DNA of 64,000 bases from RH-AL1 sp965277355 (GTDB taxonomy: Bacteria > Pseudomonadota > Alphaproteobacteria > Rhizobiales > Beijerinckiaceae): contig CBDICN010000001.1 of the NCBI GenBank assembly GCA_965277355.1, forward strand, positions 1,302,001-1,366,000. Reading direction: 5' to 3'. The notes beneath the pieces are model-generated. The model was not told where the DNA came from, did no database searches, and saw nothing but the letters and a program-made list of their open reading frames with translations. Positions 1 to 7,187 of the stretch are shown piece by piece. The number at the start of each line of letters is the position of its first letter. The first letter of the stretch is position 1. Position numbers and translations under genes: made by a program.

Positions 1-1303
1 GCGTCTGGTAGTCCGCCTTGCCGTGCTTGAGCGTGCCGAACAGCGAGAAGCTCGCCAGCGCGTTGGTCCACATGTCGAGGCCGCCCAGCACCACGCCGCC
101 GATCGTGCCGTAGCGCGACCACAACGGCTTGACGTTGCGGACACCCTTGAGGTCGTGCCCGATCTCCGTCTCTCGCCATGTGTCGGCATAGGCGGCGAGC
201 CTGTCGTGCGAGCGACCGGCCTTGAGCGCCTCGGCGAGAGCCTCGGCCGCCTGCATCCCGGAGTAGATCGCGTTGTGCGAGCCTTTGATGCGCGGCACGT
301 TGACGAAGCCGGCGGCGCAGCCGATCAACGCGGCACCGGGCACCGCCAGCGTCGGCACCGACTGCCAGCCGCCTTCGGTGATGGCGCGCGCGCCGTAGGC
401 GAGGCGTTCGCCGCCTTGAAAGGTCGGCGCGATCATCGGGTGGGTCTTGTAGCGCTGGAACTCGTCGAACGGCGACAGGGTCGGGTTCTGATAGTTCAGA
501 TGGACGACGTAGCCGACGGCGACGCGATCCTCCCCGAAATGATACAGGAAGGAGCCGCCGCCGGTCGAATTGTCGAGTGGCCAGCCAAACGAATGCTGGA
601 CCCGGCCGGCGTGGTGCTGGTCAGGCTTCACCCGCCAAAGCTCCTTGAGGCCGATGCCGTACTTCTGGGGCTCGCCGGCCGCGTGCAGGTCGTACTTGGA
701 CACGAGCTGCTTGGTCAGCGAGCCCCGCGCGCCTTCGGCCAGCAAGGTATAGCGCCCGCTCAGTTCCATCCCGCGCGTGTAGTTGCCGGTCGGCTTGCCG
801 TCCTTGCCGATGCCCATGTCGCCGGTGGCGATCCCGACCACCGCTTCGCCCTCGTAGAGCACTTCGCTGGCCGAGAAGCCCGGATAGATATCGACGCCGA
901 GCGCCTCGGCCTTGGCGGCCATGTACTTGGTGAGGTCGGACAGCGAGCCGATGAAGTTGCCGTGGTTCGCCATCAGCCTCGGCATCAAGCCGTTGGGCAA
1001 CCGCATGCCGCCCGTCTTGGTGAGATAGTAGAAGCGGTCTTCCTTGACCTCGGTCTTGAGCGGCCGCTCGTCGTCTTGGCGCCATTCGGGCATGAGCAGA
1101 TCGAGCGCCCGCGGGTCCATCACGATGCCGGACAGGATGTGGGCGCCGACCTCGGAGCCTTTCTCGACCACCACCACGCCGAGATCGGCGTCGATCTGCT
1201 TCAGCCGGATCGCGGCGGCGAGACCGGCCGGTCCGGCGCCGACGATCACGACGTCGAAGTCCATGGTCTCGCGCGGCTCGGCAGCCGCCTCTTGTCCGCT
1301 CAT
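1..1303 (-). CDS. Electron-transfer flavoprotein-ubiquinone oxidoreductase (partial, 3' end off window)
   Basis: Reading leftward from an ATG at 1301-1303, the protein starts MSGQEAAAEPRETMDF and soon shows the FAD Rossmann motif VIVGAGPAGLAAAIRL. It continues with EKGSEVGAHILSG and the family pattern KELWRV, GWPLD, GGGSFLYHF. ETF-QO takes electrons from electron-transfer flavoprotein (fatty- and amino-acid dehydrogenases) and passes them to ubiquinone at the inner membrane, using FAD and a 4Fe-4S cluster. About 434 of the usual ~555 residues are present, so the C-terminal cluster domain lies outside the window. It is divergent from the glycosylase-like gene, with ~130 bases between the two starts. 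Confidence 0.93.
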   Translation of the reverse strand, partial: MSGQEAAAEPRETMDFDVVIVGAGPAGLAAAIRLKQIDADLGVVVVEKGSEVGAHILSGIVMDPRALDLLMPEWRQDDERPLKTEVKEDRFYYLTKTGGMRLPNGLMPRLMANHGNFIGSLSDLTKYMAAKAEALGVDIYPGFSASEVLYEGEAVVGIATGDMGIGKDGKPTGNYTRGMELSGRYTLLAEGARGSLTKQLVSKYDLHAAGEPQKYGIGLKELWRVKPDQHHAGRVQHSFGWPLDNSTGGGSFLYHFGEDRVAVGYVVHLNYQNPTLSPFDEFQRYKTHPMIAPTFQGGERLAYGARAITEGGWQSVPTLAVPGAALIGCAAGFVNVPRIKGSHNAIYSGMQAAEALAEALKAGRSHDRLAAYADTWRETEIGHDLKGVRNVKPLWSRYGTIGGVVLGGLDMWTNALASFSLFGTLKHGKADYQT

Positions 1304-1437
1304 CGACACGCTCTCGAAATCTGTATATTCGTCAGTCGGGGATGTGGGCCGGCCTAGCCCAAAGCCAAGAGCCGGGCAATGGCGACGCGACCAAACACCC
1401 TCCCCTTCGAAAGACCGGGATGGTAGTCTCTCCGGCG

Positions 1438-2259
1438 ATGGATGGTGTCCCCGACGATCGGCTCGCTCTCGAAAGCCTGCTGCGCTGGTACCAGGCGATG
1501 GGCGTGGACGCGTCGATCGACGAAGAGCCGCATGACCGCTTCGGCTCGCTCGACGCGCAGCCCGCGGCGCGCCCTGCGCCCGTAACCGGCACCGCGCCGA
1601 TCCCTCCGACCTCGCCGATGCCGTCGCCACCACGGAGAGTGTCGGCGACGGGCTCGACAAACGCGGAAGCGCTGATCCGGCAGGCCGAGGCGCTCGCCGC
1701 CGAAGCGACGACGCTCGAGCAACTCTTCGCCCGGCTGGAGACGCTGCCGGGCTGCACCCTGGCGCAGACGGCGACGAAGATGATCGCCGCCGCCGGGACG
1801 CCCGGCGCGCGCGTGATGCTGATCGGCGCCGCGCCGGAAGCCGACGACGAGCGTCACGGCGACGCCTTCGCCGGCAAGCATGGCGCCCTCCTCGATGCGA
1901 TGATGCGGGCGATCGACCTCGGGCGCGCGGAGGTCCACCTCGCCAACCTGATCCCGTGGCGGCCGCCCGGCGCGCGCGCGCCGACCCCGCTCGAGCTCGC
2001 GCTGTGCCTGCCGTTCGCGCGCCGCCATATCGCGCTTGCCGATCCCGCCCTGCTCGTCTGTCTCGGCGAACGCGCCGCGCAGCCGCTGCTCGGCAGCCGG
2101 GACCCGATCAGCCGCCTGCGAGGCCGCTGGCTCAGCTTCGAGGGCGACGCGAAGACGGTGAAAACCCTGGTGACGTTCGCGCCGGACTATCTGCTGAAAC
2201 AGCCGCTGCAGAAACGCCGCGCCTGGGCCGACCTGCAAATGCTGGCGGCGGCGCTGTAG
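1438..2259 (+). CDS. Uracil-DNA glycosylase superfamily protein with a divergent active-site motif
   Basis: 273 aa from ATG 1438; ATG 1420 is an in-frame alternative. The C-terminal ~190 residues follow the alphaproteobacterial family-4-like glycosylase layout: GCTLAQTATKM, LIGAAPEADDERHGDAF, HLANLIPWRPPG, ALCLPFARRHI, LVCLGERAAQPLLG. These enzymes remove uracil from DNA in base-excision repair. Family members usually show GE(A/G)PG and PFVG at the uracil pocket; here the matching segments read GAAPE and AFAG. The cysteines that hold the 4Fe-4S cluster in classical family 4 are mostly absent, as in the related clade with NVVPWRPPGNR. The fold assignment is firm, but catalytic activity is uncertain. 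Confidence 0.78.
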   Translation: MDGVPDDRLALESLLRWYQAMGVDASIDEEPHDRFGSLDAQPAARPAPVTGTAPIPPTSPMPSPPRRVSATGSTNAEALIRQAEALAAEATTLEQLFARLETLPGCTLAQTATKMIAAAGTPGARVMLIGAAPEADDERHGDAFAGKHGALLDAMMRAIDLGRAEVHLANLIPWRPPGARAPTPLELALCLPFARRHIALADPALLVCLGERAAQPLLGSRDPISRLRGRWLSFEGDAKTVKTLVTFAPDYLLKQPLQKRRAWADLQMLAAAL

Positions 2260-2316
2260 GCGCGAGGTGCGCGCCGGCGTGCTAGTCTTGAAGCGAGCGT
2301 CTGCTAAACAGCCTTC

Positions 2317-4695
2317 GTGACCACGGAAGCCGACACCTGCCGCAAGTTCGTCGTACCCAAACTGCAGGGCGCGGGCTGGGATCAGCCGCCGCACGCCATC
2401 AATGAGCAGCGAACGTTCACCGATGGGCGGGTGCTTGTCGTCGGCGCGGCAATACGACGAGGTCAACGCAAGCGGGCCGACTACGTTCTGCGCTTCCGGC
2501 CCGACTACCCCATCGCCGTCGTCGAGGCCAAAGCCGAATACAAGTCCGCCCGGGACGGGGTGCAGCAAGCCCGCGACTACGCCGAGGTCTTGGGGCTGCG
2601 GTTCGCCTACGCGAGCAATGGCCGCGAGATCATCGAGATCGACCTTGTCGCCGGGACGGAGGTCGAGCGCGCCGATTTTCCCGCGCCCGACGAGCTGTGG
2701 GGCCGCCAGCGCGCGGCGCTCGGGCTGACGGAAAAGCAGGACGAGAAGCTGCTGGCGGCCGGTTATCCCGACCCCGAGCGGCCGCTCCGGTACTACCAGG
2801 AGATCGCCGTCAACCGCGCCCTCGAGGCCGTCATCGGCGGCCGGCATCGCGCCTTGCTGACGCTGTGCACTGGCGCCGGCAAGACCGCCGTGGCCTTCCA
2901 GATCTGCTGGCGGCTGTGGTCGGCGGGATGGAACAAGCGGGGCGACTTCAAGAAGCCGAAGATTCTGTTCCTCGCCGACCGCAACATCCTCGTCGACGAT
3001 CCCAAGGACAAGACCTTCGCGCCGTTCGGCGACGGGCGCTGGAAGCTCGGCGGCGGCGACGCCGTCCAGAGCCGCGACATCTACTTCTCGACCTACCAGG
3101 CGATCGCCCGCGACGAGCGCCGGCCGGGACTCTACCGCGAATATCCGCGCGACTTCTTCGACCTCGTCGTCATCGACGAATGCCACCGCGGCTCGGCGCG
3201 CGACGACAGCGCGTGGCGCGAGATCCTGGACTGGTTCGAGCCGGCCTACCAGCTCGGCATGACCGCGACGCCGCTGCGCGAGGGGAGCCGCGACAGCTAC
3301 GCCTACTTCGGCGCGCCGCTCTACACCTACTCGCTGGCCCAAGGGATCGCCGACGGCTTCCTGGCGCCCTACCGCGTGCATCGCATCGTCACCGACCTCG
3401 ACGCGGCGGGCTGGCGTCCGACCGCGGGCGAGCTCGACCGCTACGGCCGCGCGGTGCCCGACGAGGAGTACGGAACCAGGGATTTCGAGCGCTCGGTTTC
3501 CCTGCGCGCCCGGACCGAGGCGATCGCCCGGCACCTGACCGGTTTCCTGAAGAACACCGACCGCTTCGCCAAGACCATCGTGTTCTGCGTCGACCAGGAC
3601 CACGCCGGCGAGATGCGCCGCGCTCTGGTCAACCTCAACGCCGACCTCGTCGCCAAGCATCCCGACTACGTCGCCCGCGTCACCGCCGACGAGGGCGATA
3701 TCGGCAAGGCGATGCTCGGCCGCTTTCAGGATCTCGAGGCCGCGACGCCGACGATCCTGACCACCTCGCAGCTGCTCACCACCGGCGTCGACGCGCCGAC
3801 CTGCAAGAACGTGGTGCTCGCCCGCGTCGTCGGCTCGATGGCCGAGTTCAAGCAGATCATCGGCCGCGGCACGCGGCTGCGCGAGGACTACGGCAAGCTC
3901 TGGTTCAGCATCCTCGACTACACCGGCACGGCGACGGAAAAATTCGCCGACCCGAGCTTCGACGGCGAGCCGGTCACCGAGGTGCGCACCGCGATCGACG
4001 CCGCCGGCGCCGTCGTCTCCGAGGTGGCGGAAGAGCAGGCGCCGTGGGAGAACGCCCCCGACGAAGGCGCCCCCGGCGATCCGGCATCCCAGCTGCCGCC
4101 CGACAGCGCCGACGATGGCCTGCCGCGCAAGTTCTACGTCGACGGCGGGTCGGTCGAGGTCGTCGCGCACCTCGTCTACGACCTCGATGCCGACGGCAAG
4201 CGCCTGACGTGCCGCAAGCTCACCGATTGGACCGGCGAGAAGGTGCGCACGCTCTACCCGACGCCGGCGGCGTTCCGGGCGGAGTGGGCGGCGCCCGACA
4301 AGCGCGCGGCGGTCGTCGCGGCCCTGGCGGAGCGCGGCATCGACCTCTCCGCCCTGCTCGACGAGGCGGGCAAGCGCGACGACGACCCTTTCGACGTGCT
4401 CTGCCATCTCGCCTGGAACGCGCCGCCGCGCACGCGGCGCGAGCGGGCCGACAGGCTGCGCGCCGACAATCCCGACCTGTTCGCCCGCCACGGGGAGGAC
4501 GCCCGCGCCGTGCTCGACGCGCTGCTCGACAGATACGCTGCCAAGGGCGTCGACGAGCTCGCGCTGCCGGCGGCGCTCAAGGTCGCGCCGGTGTCGTCCT
4601 TCGGCAACCCGAGCGAGATCGCCCGGCGCTTCGGCGGCGCCGATCGGCTGCGCGCCGCCGTCGCCGAGCTGACCGAGCTGCTTTACGCGGCGTGA
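2317..4695 (+). CDS. hsdR: Type I restriction endonuclease subunit R
   Basis: 792 aa from a GTG start. The N-terminal nuclease domain carries IAVVEAKAEYKS (PD-(D/E)xK-type E-x-K). An SF2 helicase follows with Walker A LTLCTGAGKTAVAF near residue 185, DEAD-box-like VVIDECHRGS near 285, GMTATPLR, and helicase-C motifs TTGVDAPTCKNVV and QIIGRGTRLRED. The last ~200 residues match the EcoEI-type R C-terminal domain. With HsdM and HsdS it forms the ATP-dependent translocating complex that cuts unmethylated DNA. It is first in the island, and its stop lies one base before repeat copy A, so hsdM is separated from it by 700 bases of cassette DNA. No disruption is visible. Confidence 0.95.
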   Translation: MTTEADTCRKFVVPKLQGAGWDQPPHAINEQRTFTDGRVLVVGAAIRRGQRKRADYVLRFRPDYPIAVVEAKAEYKSARDGVQQARDYAEVLGLRFAYASNGREIIEIDLVAGTEVERADFPAPDELWGRQRAALGLTEKQDEKLLAAGYPDPERPLRYYQEIAVNRALEAVIGGRHRALLTLCTGAGKTAVAFQICWRLWSAGWNKRGDFKKPKILFLADRNILVDDPKDKTFAPFGDGRWKLGGGDAVQSRDIYFSTYQAIARDERRPGLYREYPRDFFDLVVIDECHRGSARDDSAWREILDWFEPAYQLGMTATPLREGSRDSYAYFGAPLYTYSLAQGIADGFLAPYRVHRIVTDLDAAGWRPTAGELDRYGRAVPDEEYGTRDFERSVSLRARTEAIARHLTGFLKNTDRFAKTIVFCVDQDHAGEMRRALVNLNADLVAKHPDYVARVTADEGDIGKAMLGRFQDLEAATPTILTTSQLLTTGVDAPTCKNVVLARVVGSMAEFKQIIGRGTRLREDYGKLWFSILDYTGTATEKFADPSFDGEPVTEVRTAIDAAGAVVSEVAEEQAPWENAPDEGAPGDPASQLPPDSADDGLPRKFYVDGGSVEVVAHLVYDLDADGKRLTCRKLTDWTGEKVRTLYPTPAAFRAEWAAPDKRAAVVAALAERGIDLSALLDEAGKRDDDPFDVLCHLAWNAPPRTRRERADRLRADNPDLFARHGEDARAVLDALLDRYAAKGVDELALPAALKVAPVSSFGNPSEIARRFGGADRLRAAVAELTELLYAA

Positions 4696-4749
4696 TCCTC
4701 CTCCGCGAAGCGGGGGAGGGGGACCGTGCGAAGCACGGTGGAGGGGGCG
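4696..4749 (+). repeat. Dispersed palindromic repeat, copy A
   Basis: 54-bp element of two adjacent hairpins: CCTCCGCGAAGCGGGGGAGG, then ACCGTGCGAAGCACGGT, then GGAGGGGGCG. Five copies occur in the window (A-E), all inside the restriction island. This copy starts one base after the hsdR stop and forms the left inverted end of the DUF559 cassette. Similar families are widespread in Hyphomicrobiales and sphingomonad genomes; this is background knowledge, not checked here. Confidence 0.85.
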
Positions 4750-4795
4750 AGCCGCGCTCCAATGACGATCGACCTCGTAGCCCGACGGCGCGTCC

Positions 4796-5162
4796 TCAGT
4801 CACTGAACGGGGTGGCCGCCGCCGCGATCGTCATTAGGACATCCTCGCGGCGGTTCGCGTCCAGCACGTCGGTCGCGTTGAAGCGCAAAACCCGAATGCC
4901 GCGCGCCGCCAGCCCTGCGTCACGCGATGCATCGCGCGTCGCCTGACTCGGGAGATCGTGCGCCGTGCCGTCGACCTCGATCGCCAGTTTCGCCCTCGGT
5001 GCGTAGAAATCGAGAACGTAAGGCCCGACCGGATGCTGGCGGCGAAAGCGCAGGCCGCCCGGGCCGGCGCCGCGCAAGGCCTGCCAGAGTTGAACCTCGG
5101 GTGAAAGTCATCGCGCGCCGAAGTCCTCGGGCGCGAACGAAGGTGCGGACAGGTGCACGCAT
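4796..5162 (-). pseudogene. DUF559 (Vsr/endonuclease-like) gene with a frameshift
   Basis: The main frame, ending at 4796, reads LRFRRQHPVGPYVLDFYAP then KLAIEVDGTAHD and RGIRVLRFNATDVL, the hallmark of DUF559, a PD-(D/E)xK-like nuclease fold related to Vsr. The family's N-terminal helix lies in another frame, starting at ATG 5162 (MRAPVRTFVRARGLRRAMT). The two join at the AAA (TTT on the coding strand) at 5104-5106. Removing one base there gives an uninterrupted protein of about 121 aa through RRAMTSPEVQLWQALRG. The gene is therefore a pseudogene, a programmed-frameshift gene or an error site. Its role is unknown in the family. It sits inside the repeat-bounded cassette between hsdR and hsdM. 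Confidence 0.75.
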
Positions 5163-5182
5163 GTTTTTGGTTGTACCACGGG

Positions 5183-5235
5183 CGCCCCTCCACCACGCTG
5201 CGCGTGGTCCCCCTTCCCCGCTCTGCGGAGGAGGA
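5183..5235 (-). repeat. Dispersed palindromic repeat, copy B (inverted)
   Basis: Inverse copy of the 54-bp element, with GGGGCG at the left, the hairpin CCACGCTGCGCGTGG and GCGGAGGAGGA at the right end. It forms the right boundary of the DUF559 cassette. Confidence 0.83.
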
Positions 5236-5245
5236 TGCGCCCACC

Positions 5246-5269
5246 GACCGAGCGGCTTTACGCGGCGTG
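5246..5269 (+). repeat. Copy of the hsdR 3' end (direct repeat of 4671-4694)
   Basis: The 24 bases match the last bases of hsdR (4671-4694, through the first two bases of its stop) at 23 of 24 positions; the one difference is T/G at the ninth base. It lies 10 bases beyond repeat B. The likeliest readings are a target-site duplication or a relic of recombination. Confidence 0.75.
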
Positions 5270-5319
5270 GGCGATCTCCTATTCGGGAGCGCCGACGCCC
5301 TCCCCGCATGCCGCGTATG

Positions 5320-5373
5320 TCCTCCTCCGCGAAGCGGGGGAGGGGGACCACGCGCAGCGTGGTGGAGGGGGCG
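5320..5373 (+). repeat. Dispersed palindromic repeat, copy C
   Basis: Direct copy of the 54-bp element, with hairpins CCTCCGCGAAGCGGGGGAGG and CCACGCGCAGCGTGG. It ends 22 bases before the hsdM start, so it would lie in the hsdM leader of any read-through transcript. Confidence 0.85.
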
Positions 5374-5395
5374 CCCGGTGACAGAAGGACCGCGA

Positions 5396-6958
5396 ATGGC
5401 CCGAGCGCCGATGAAAGATGCCCCACCCGCAACAACGGCGCAGCGCCTCGACGGCATCGTCAAGTCGTCGCGCAAGATCATGCGCAAGGACAAGGGGCTG
5501 AACGGCGACCTCGACCGCCTGCCGGTGCTGACGTGGGTGCTGTTCCTGAAATTTCTCGACGACCTCGAGCGGGTGCACGAGGACGAGGCGGCGCTCGCCG
5601 GCGCGCCGTTCCACCCCGCCATCGCGCCGCCCTACCGCTGGCGCGACTGGGCCGCCGCGCGCGACGGAATCACCGGACCCGACCTGCTGCGCTTCATCAA
5701 CGCCGACGAAACCGTCAGGCACGACGGCGCTTCCGGCCCGGGCCTGTTCGCCTATCTTCGCGGCCTGCGCGGCATGGACGGCGGCCGCGACCGCCGCGAC
5801 GTCATCGCCACCGTGTTCAAGGGCGTCGCCAACCGCATGGAGAGCGGCTACCTCTTGCGCGACGTGATCAACCTCGTCGACGCGATCCACTTCGACAGTT
5901 CCGACGAGATCCACACGCTGAGCCGGCTCTATGAGGGGCTGCTGCGCGAGATGCGCGACGCGGCAGGCGACAGCGGCGAGTTCTACACGCCCCGCCCCGT
6001 GGTGCGCTTCATGGTCGAGCGGGTCGATCCGCGGCTCGGCGAGACCGTCCTCGATCCCGCCTGCGGCACCGGCGGCTTCCTGGCCGAGGCCTACGCGCAC
6101 ATGGCCAAGCAGGCCGACACCGTTGATTCCCGCGCGCGGTTGCAGACCGGCAGCCTGAAAGGCATCGAGCCGAAGTCGCTCCCCTATCTGCTGGCGGAGA
6201 TGAACCTGCTGCTGCACGGGTTGGAGGCGCCGGAGATCGACGCCGGCAACGCGCTGCGTTTTCGGCTCGCCGACATCGGCGAGCGCGAGCGCGTCGAGGT
6301 GATCCTCACCAACCCGCCGTTCGGCGGCGAGGAGGAGGCCGGCATCCTCTCGAACTTCCCCGAGGACCGGCGCACGGCCGAGACCGCGCTGCTGTTCCTA
6401 CAGCTTATCATGCGGCGGCTGAAGCGCGCCGGGCGCGGCCGCGCGGCGGTGGTCGTGCCGCACGGCGTGCTGTTCGGCGACGGCGTCGCGGCGCGGATCA
6501 AGGCGGACCTGTTGGAGCGCTTCGACCTGCACACGATCGTCCGGCTGCCCGAGGGCGTGTTCGCGCCCTATACCGACATCGCCGCCAACTTGCTGTTCTT
6601 CGACACCTCGCGGCCGACGGGACAAATCTGGTTTTGGGACCAACCGATGCCGGCCGGGCGGCGCAAGTATTCCAAGACGGCGCCGCTGCGCTACGACGAG
6701 CTCGGCGACCTGATCGCCTGGTGGGACGCGCGCGAGCCGGGGCCGCGGGCGTGGACGGTCGACGGGCCGAGCCTGATCGAGCGCGACGCCGGCGGCGCGG
6801 TGCGCGCCGTAAACCTCGACATCAAGAATCCCGCGGCGGCGGCGGCCGAGGACCGCCGCTCGCCGGCCGAGATCGTCGACGGCGTCGTCGCCAAGGAGCG
6901 CGAGGTCATGGCGATCCTCGACGAGCTGCGGACGCTGGTTGCGGAGCCGATCGGGTGA
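5396..6958 (+). CDS. hsdM: Type I restriction-modification methyltransferase subunit M
   Basis: 520 aa from ATG 5396 (MARAPMKDAPP); ATG 5411 is equally possible. The N-terminal HsdM helical domain reads LTWVLFLKFLDDLERVH. The N6-adenine methyltransferase core has SGEFYTPRPVVRFMVE, the AdoMet motif DPACGTGGFLAEAY (motif I) and the catalytic ILTNPPFGG (motif IV, NPPF). It methylates adenine in the target set by HsdS and also provides the core of the restriction complex. Length and motifs are normal. Repeat C lies just upstream, and repeats D and E separate it from hsdS. Confidence 0.95.
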   Translation: MARAPMKDAPPATTAQRLDGIVKSSRKIMRKDKGLNGDLDRLPVLTWVLFLKFLDDLERVHEDEAALAGAPFHPAIAPPYRWRDWAAARDGITGPDLLRFINADETVRHDGASGPGLFAYLRGLRGMDGGRDRRDVIATVFKGVANRMESGYLLRDVINLVDAIHFDSSDEIHTLSRLYEGLLREMRDAAGDSGEFYTPRPVVRFMVERVDPRLGETVLDPACGTGGFLAEAYAHMAKQADTVDSRARLQTGSLKGIEPKSLPYLLAEMNLLLHGLEAPEIDAGNALRFRLADIGERERVEVILTNPPFGGEEEAGILSNFPEDRRTAETALLFLQLIMRRLKRAGRGRAAVVVPHGVLFGDGVAARIKADLLERFDLHTIVRLPEGVFAPYTDIAANLLFFDTSRPTGQIWFWDQPMPAGRRKYSKTAPLRYDELGDLIAWWDAREPGPRAWTVDGPSLIERDAGGAVRAVNLDIKNPAAAAAEDRRSPAEIVDGVVAKEREVMAILDELRTLVAEPIG

Positions 6959-6976
6959 AGATCGGGCTCGCGCGAA

Positions 6977-7030
6977 TCCTCCTCCACGAAGTGGGGGAGG
7001 GGAACCATGCGAAGCATGGTGGAGGGGGCG
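6977..7030 (+). repeat. Dispersed palindromic repeat, copy D
   Basis: Direct copy of the 54-bp element (CTCCACGAAGTGGGGGAGG then CCATGCGAAGCATGG), 18 bases after the hsdM stop. The bases after it (7031-7060) match those after copy A (4751-4780) at 23 of 30 positions, so homology extends past the core repeat. Confidence 0.83.
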
Positions 7031-7095
7031 GCCACGCCTCAATGCCGATCGATCTGGTACGCTGCGGCTCGCGCGGGACGATCGAGCCCAGCGGC

Positions 7096-7148
7096 CGCCC
7101 CCTCCACCGCCTTCGGCGGTCCCCCTCCCCCGCTTCGCGGGTGAGGAG
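7096..7148 (-). repeat. Dispersed palindromic repeat, copy E (inverted)
   Basis: Inverse copy of the element, with CCACCGCCTTCGGCGGT and CCCCGCTTCGCGGGTGAGGA. It pairs with copy D across a 65-bp interior, the same arrangement as A and B but without a gene inside. It ends 39 bases before hsdS. Confidence 0.8.
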
Positions 7149-7187
7149 CGCTTCACCCGATTGCCCCGCGGTGGCGGCGCAGCCGGC

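Larger units (their letters stand above)
4695..5245. mobile_element. Candidate DUF559 cassette with inverted repeat ends and flanking direct repeats
   Basis: The segment is bounded by repeat A on the left and by B, an inverted copy ~83% identical by eye, on the right. It carries one gene, a DUF559 nuclease on the minus strand. Outside it lie direct repeats at 4671-4694 (the last codons of hsdR) and 5246-5269, identical at 23 of 24 positions. The arrangement resembles an insertion with terminal inverted repeats and a duplicated target. No transposase is present. That it moved as a unit is inference. Confidence 0.5.

Noticed and set aside
23..1357. Plus-strand frame of 444 codons at the left edge
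   Set aside because: It is the mirror of the ETF-QO gene; the minus strand shows clear FAD and family motifs.
1354..4803. Minus-strand open frame of ~1150 codons opposite the glycosylase-like gene and hsdR
   Set aside because: It is antisense to hsdR, rich in Ala, Arg, Gly and Val, and has no family features. Long antisense frames are common in GC-rich genes, and hsdR on the plus strand is unmistakable.
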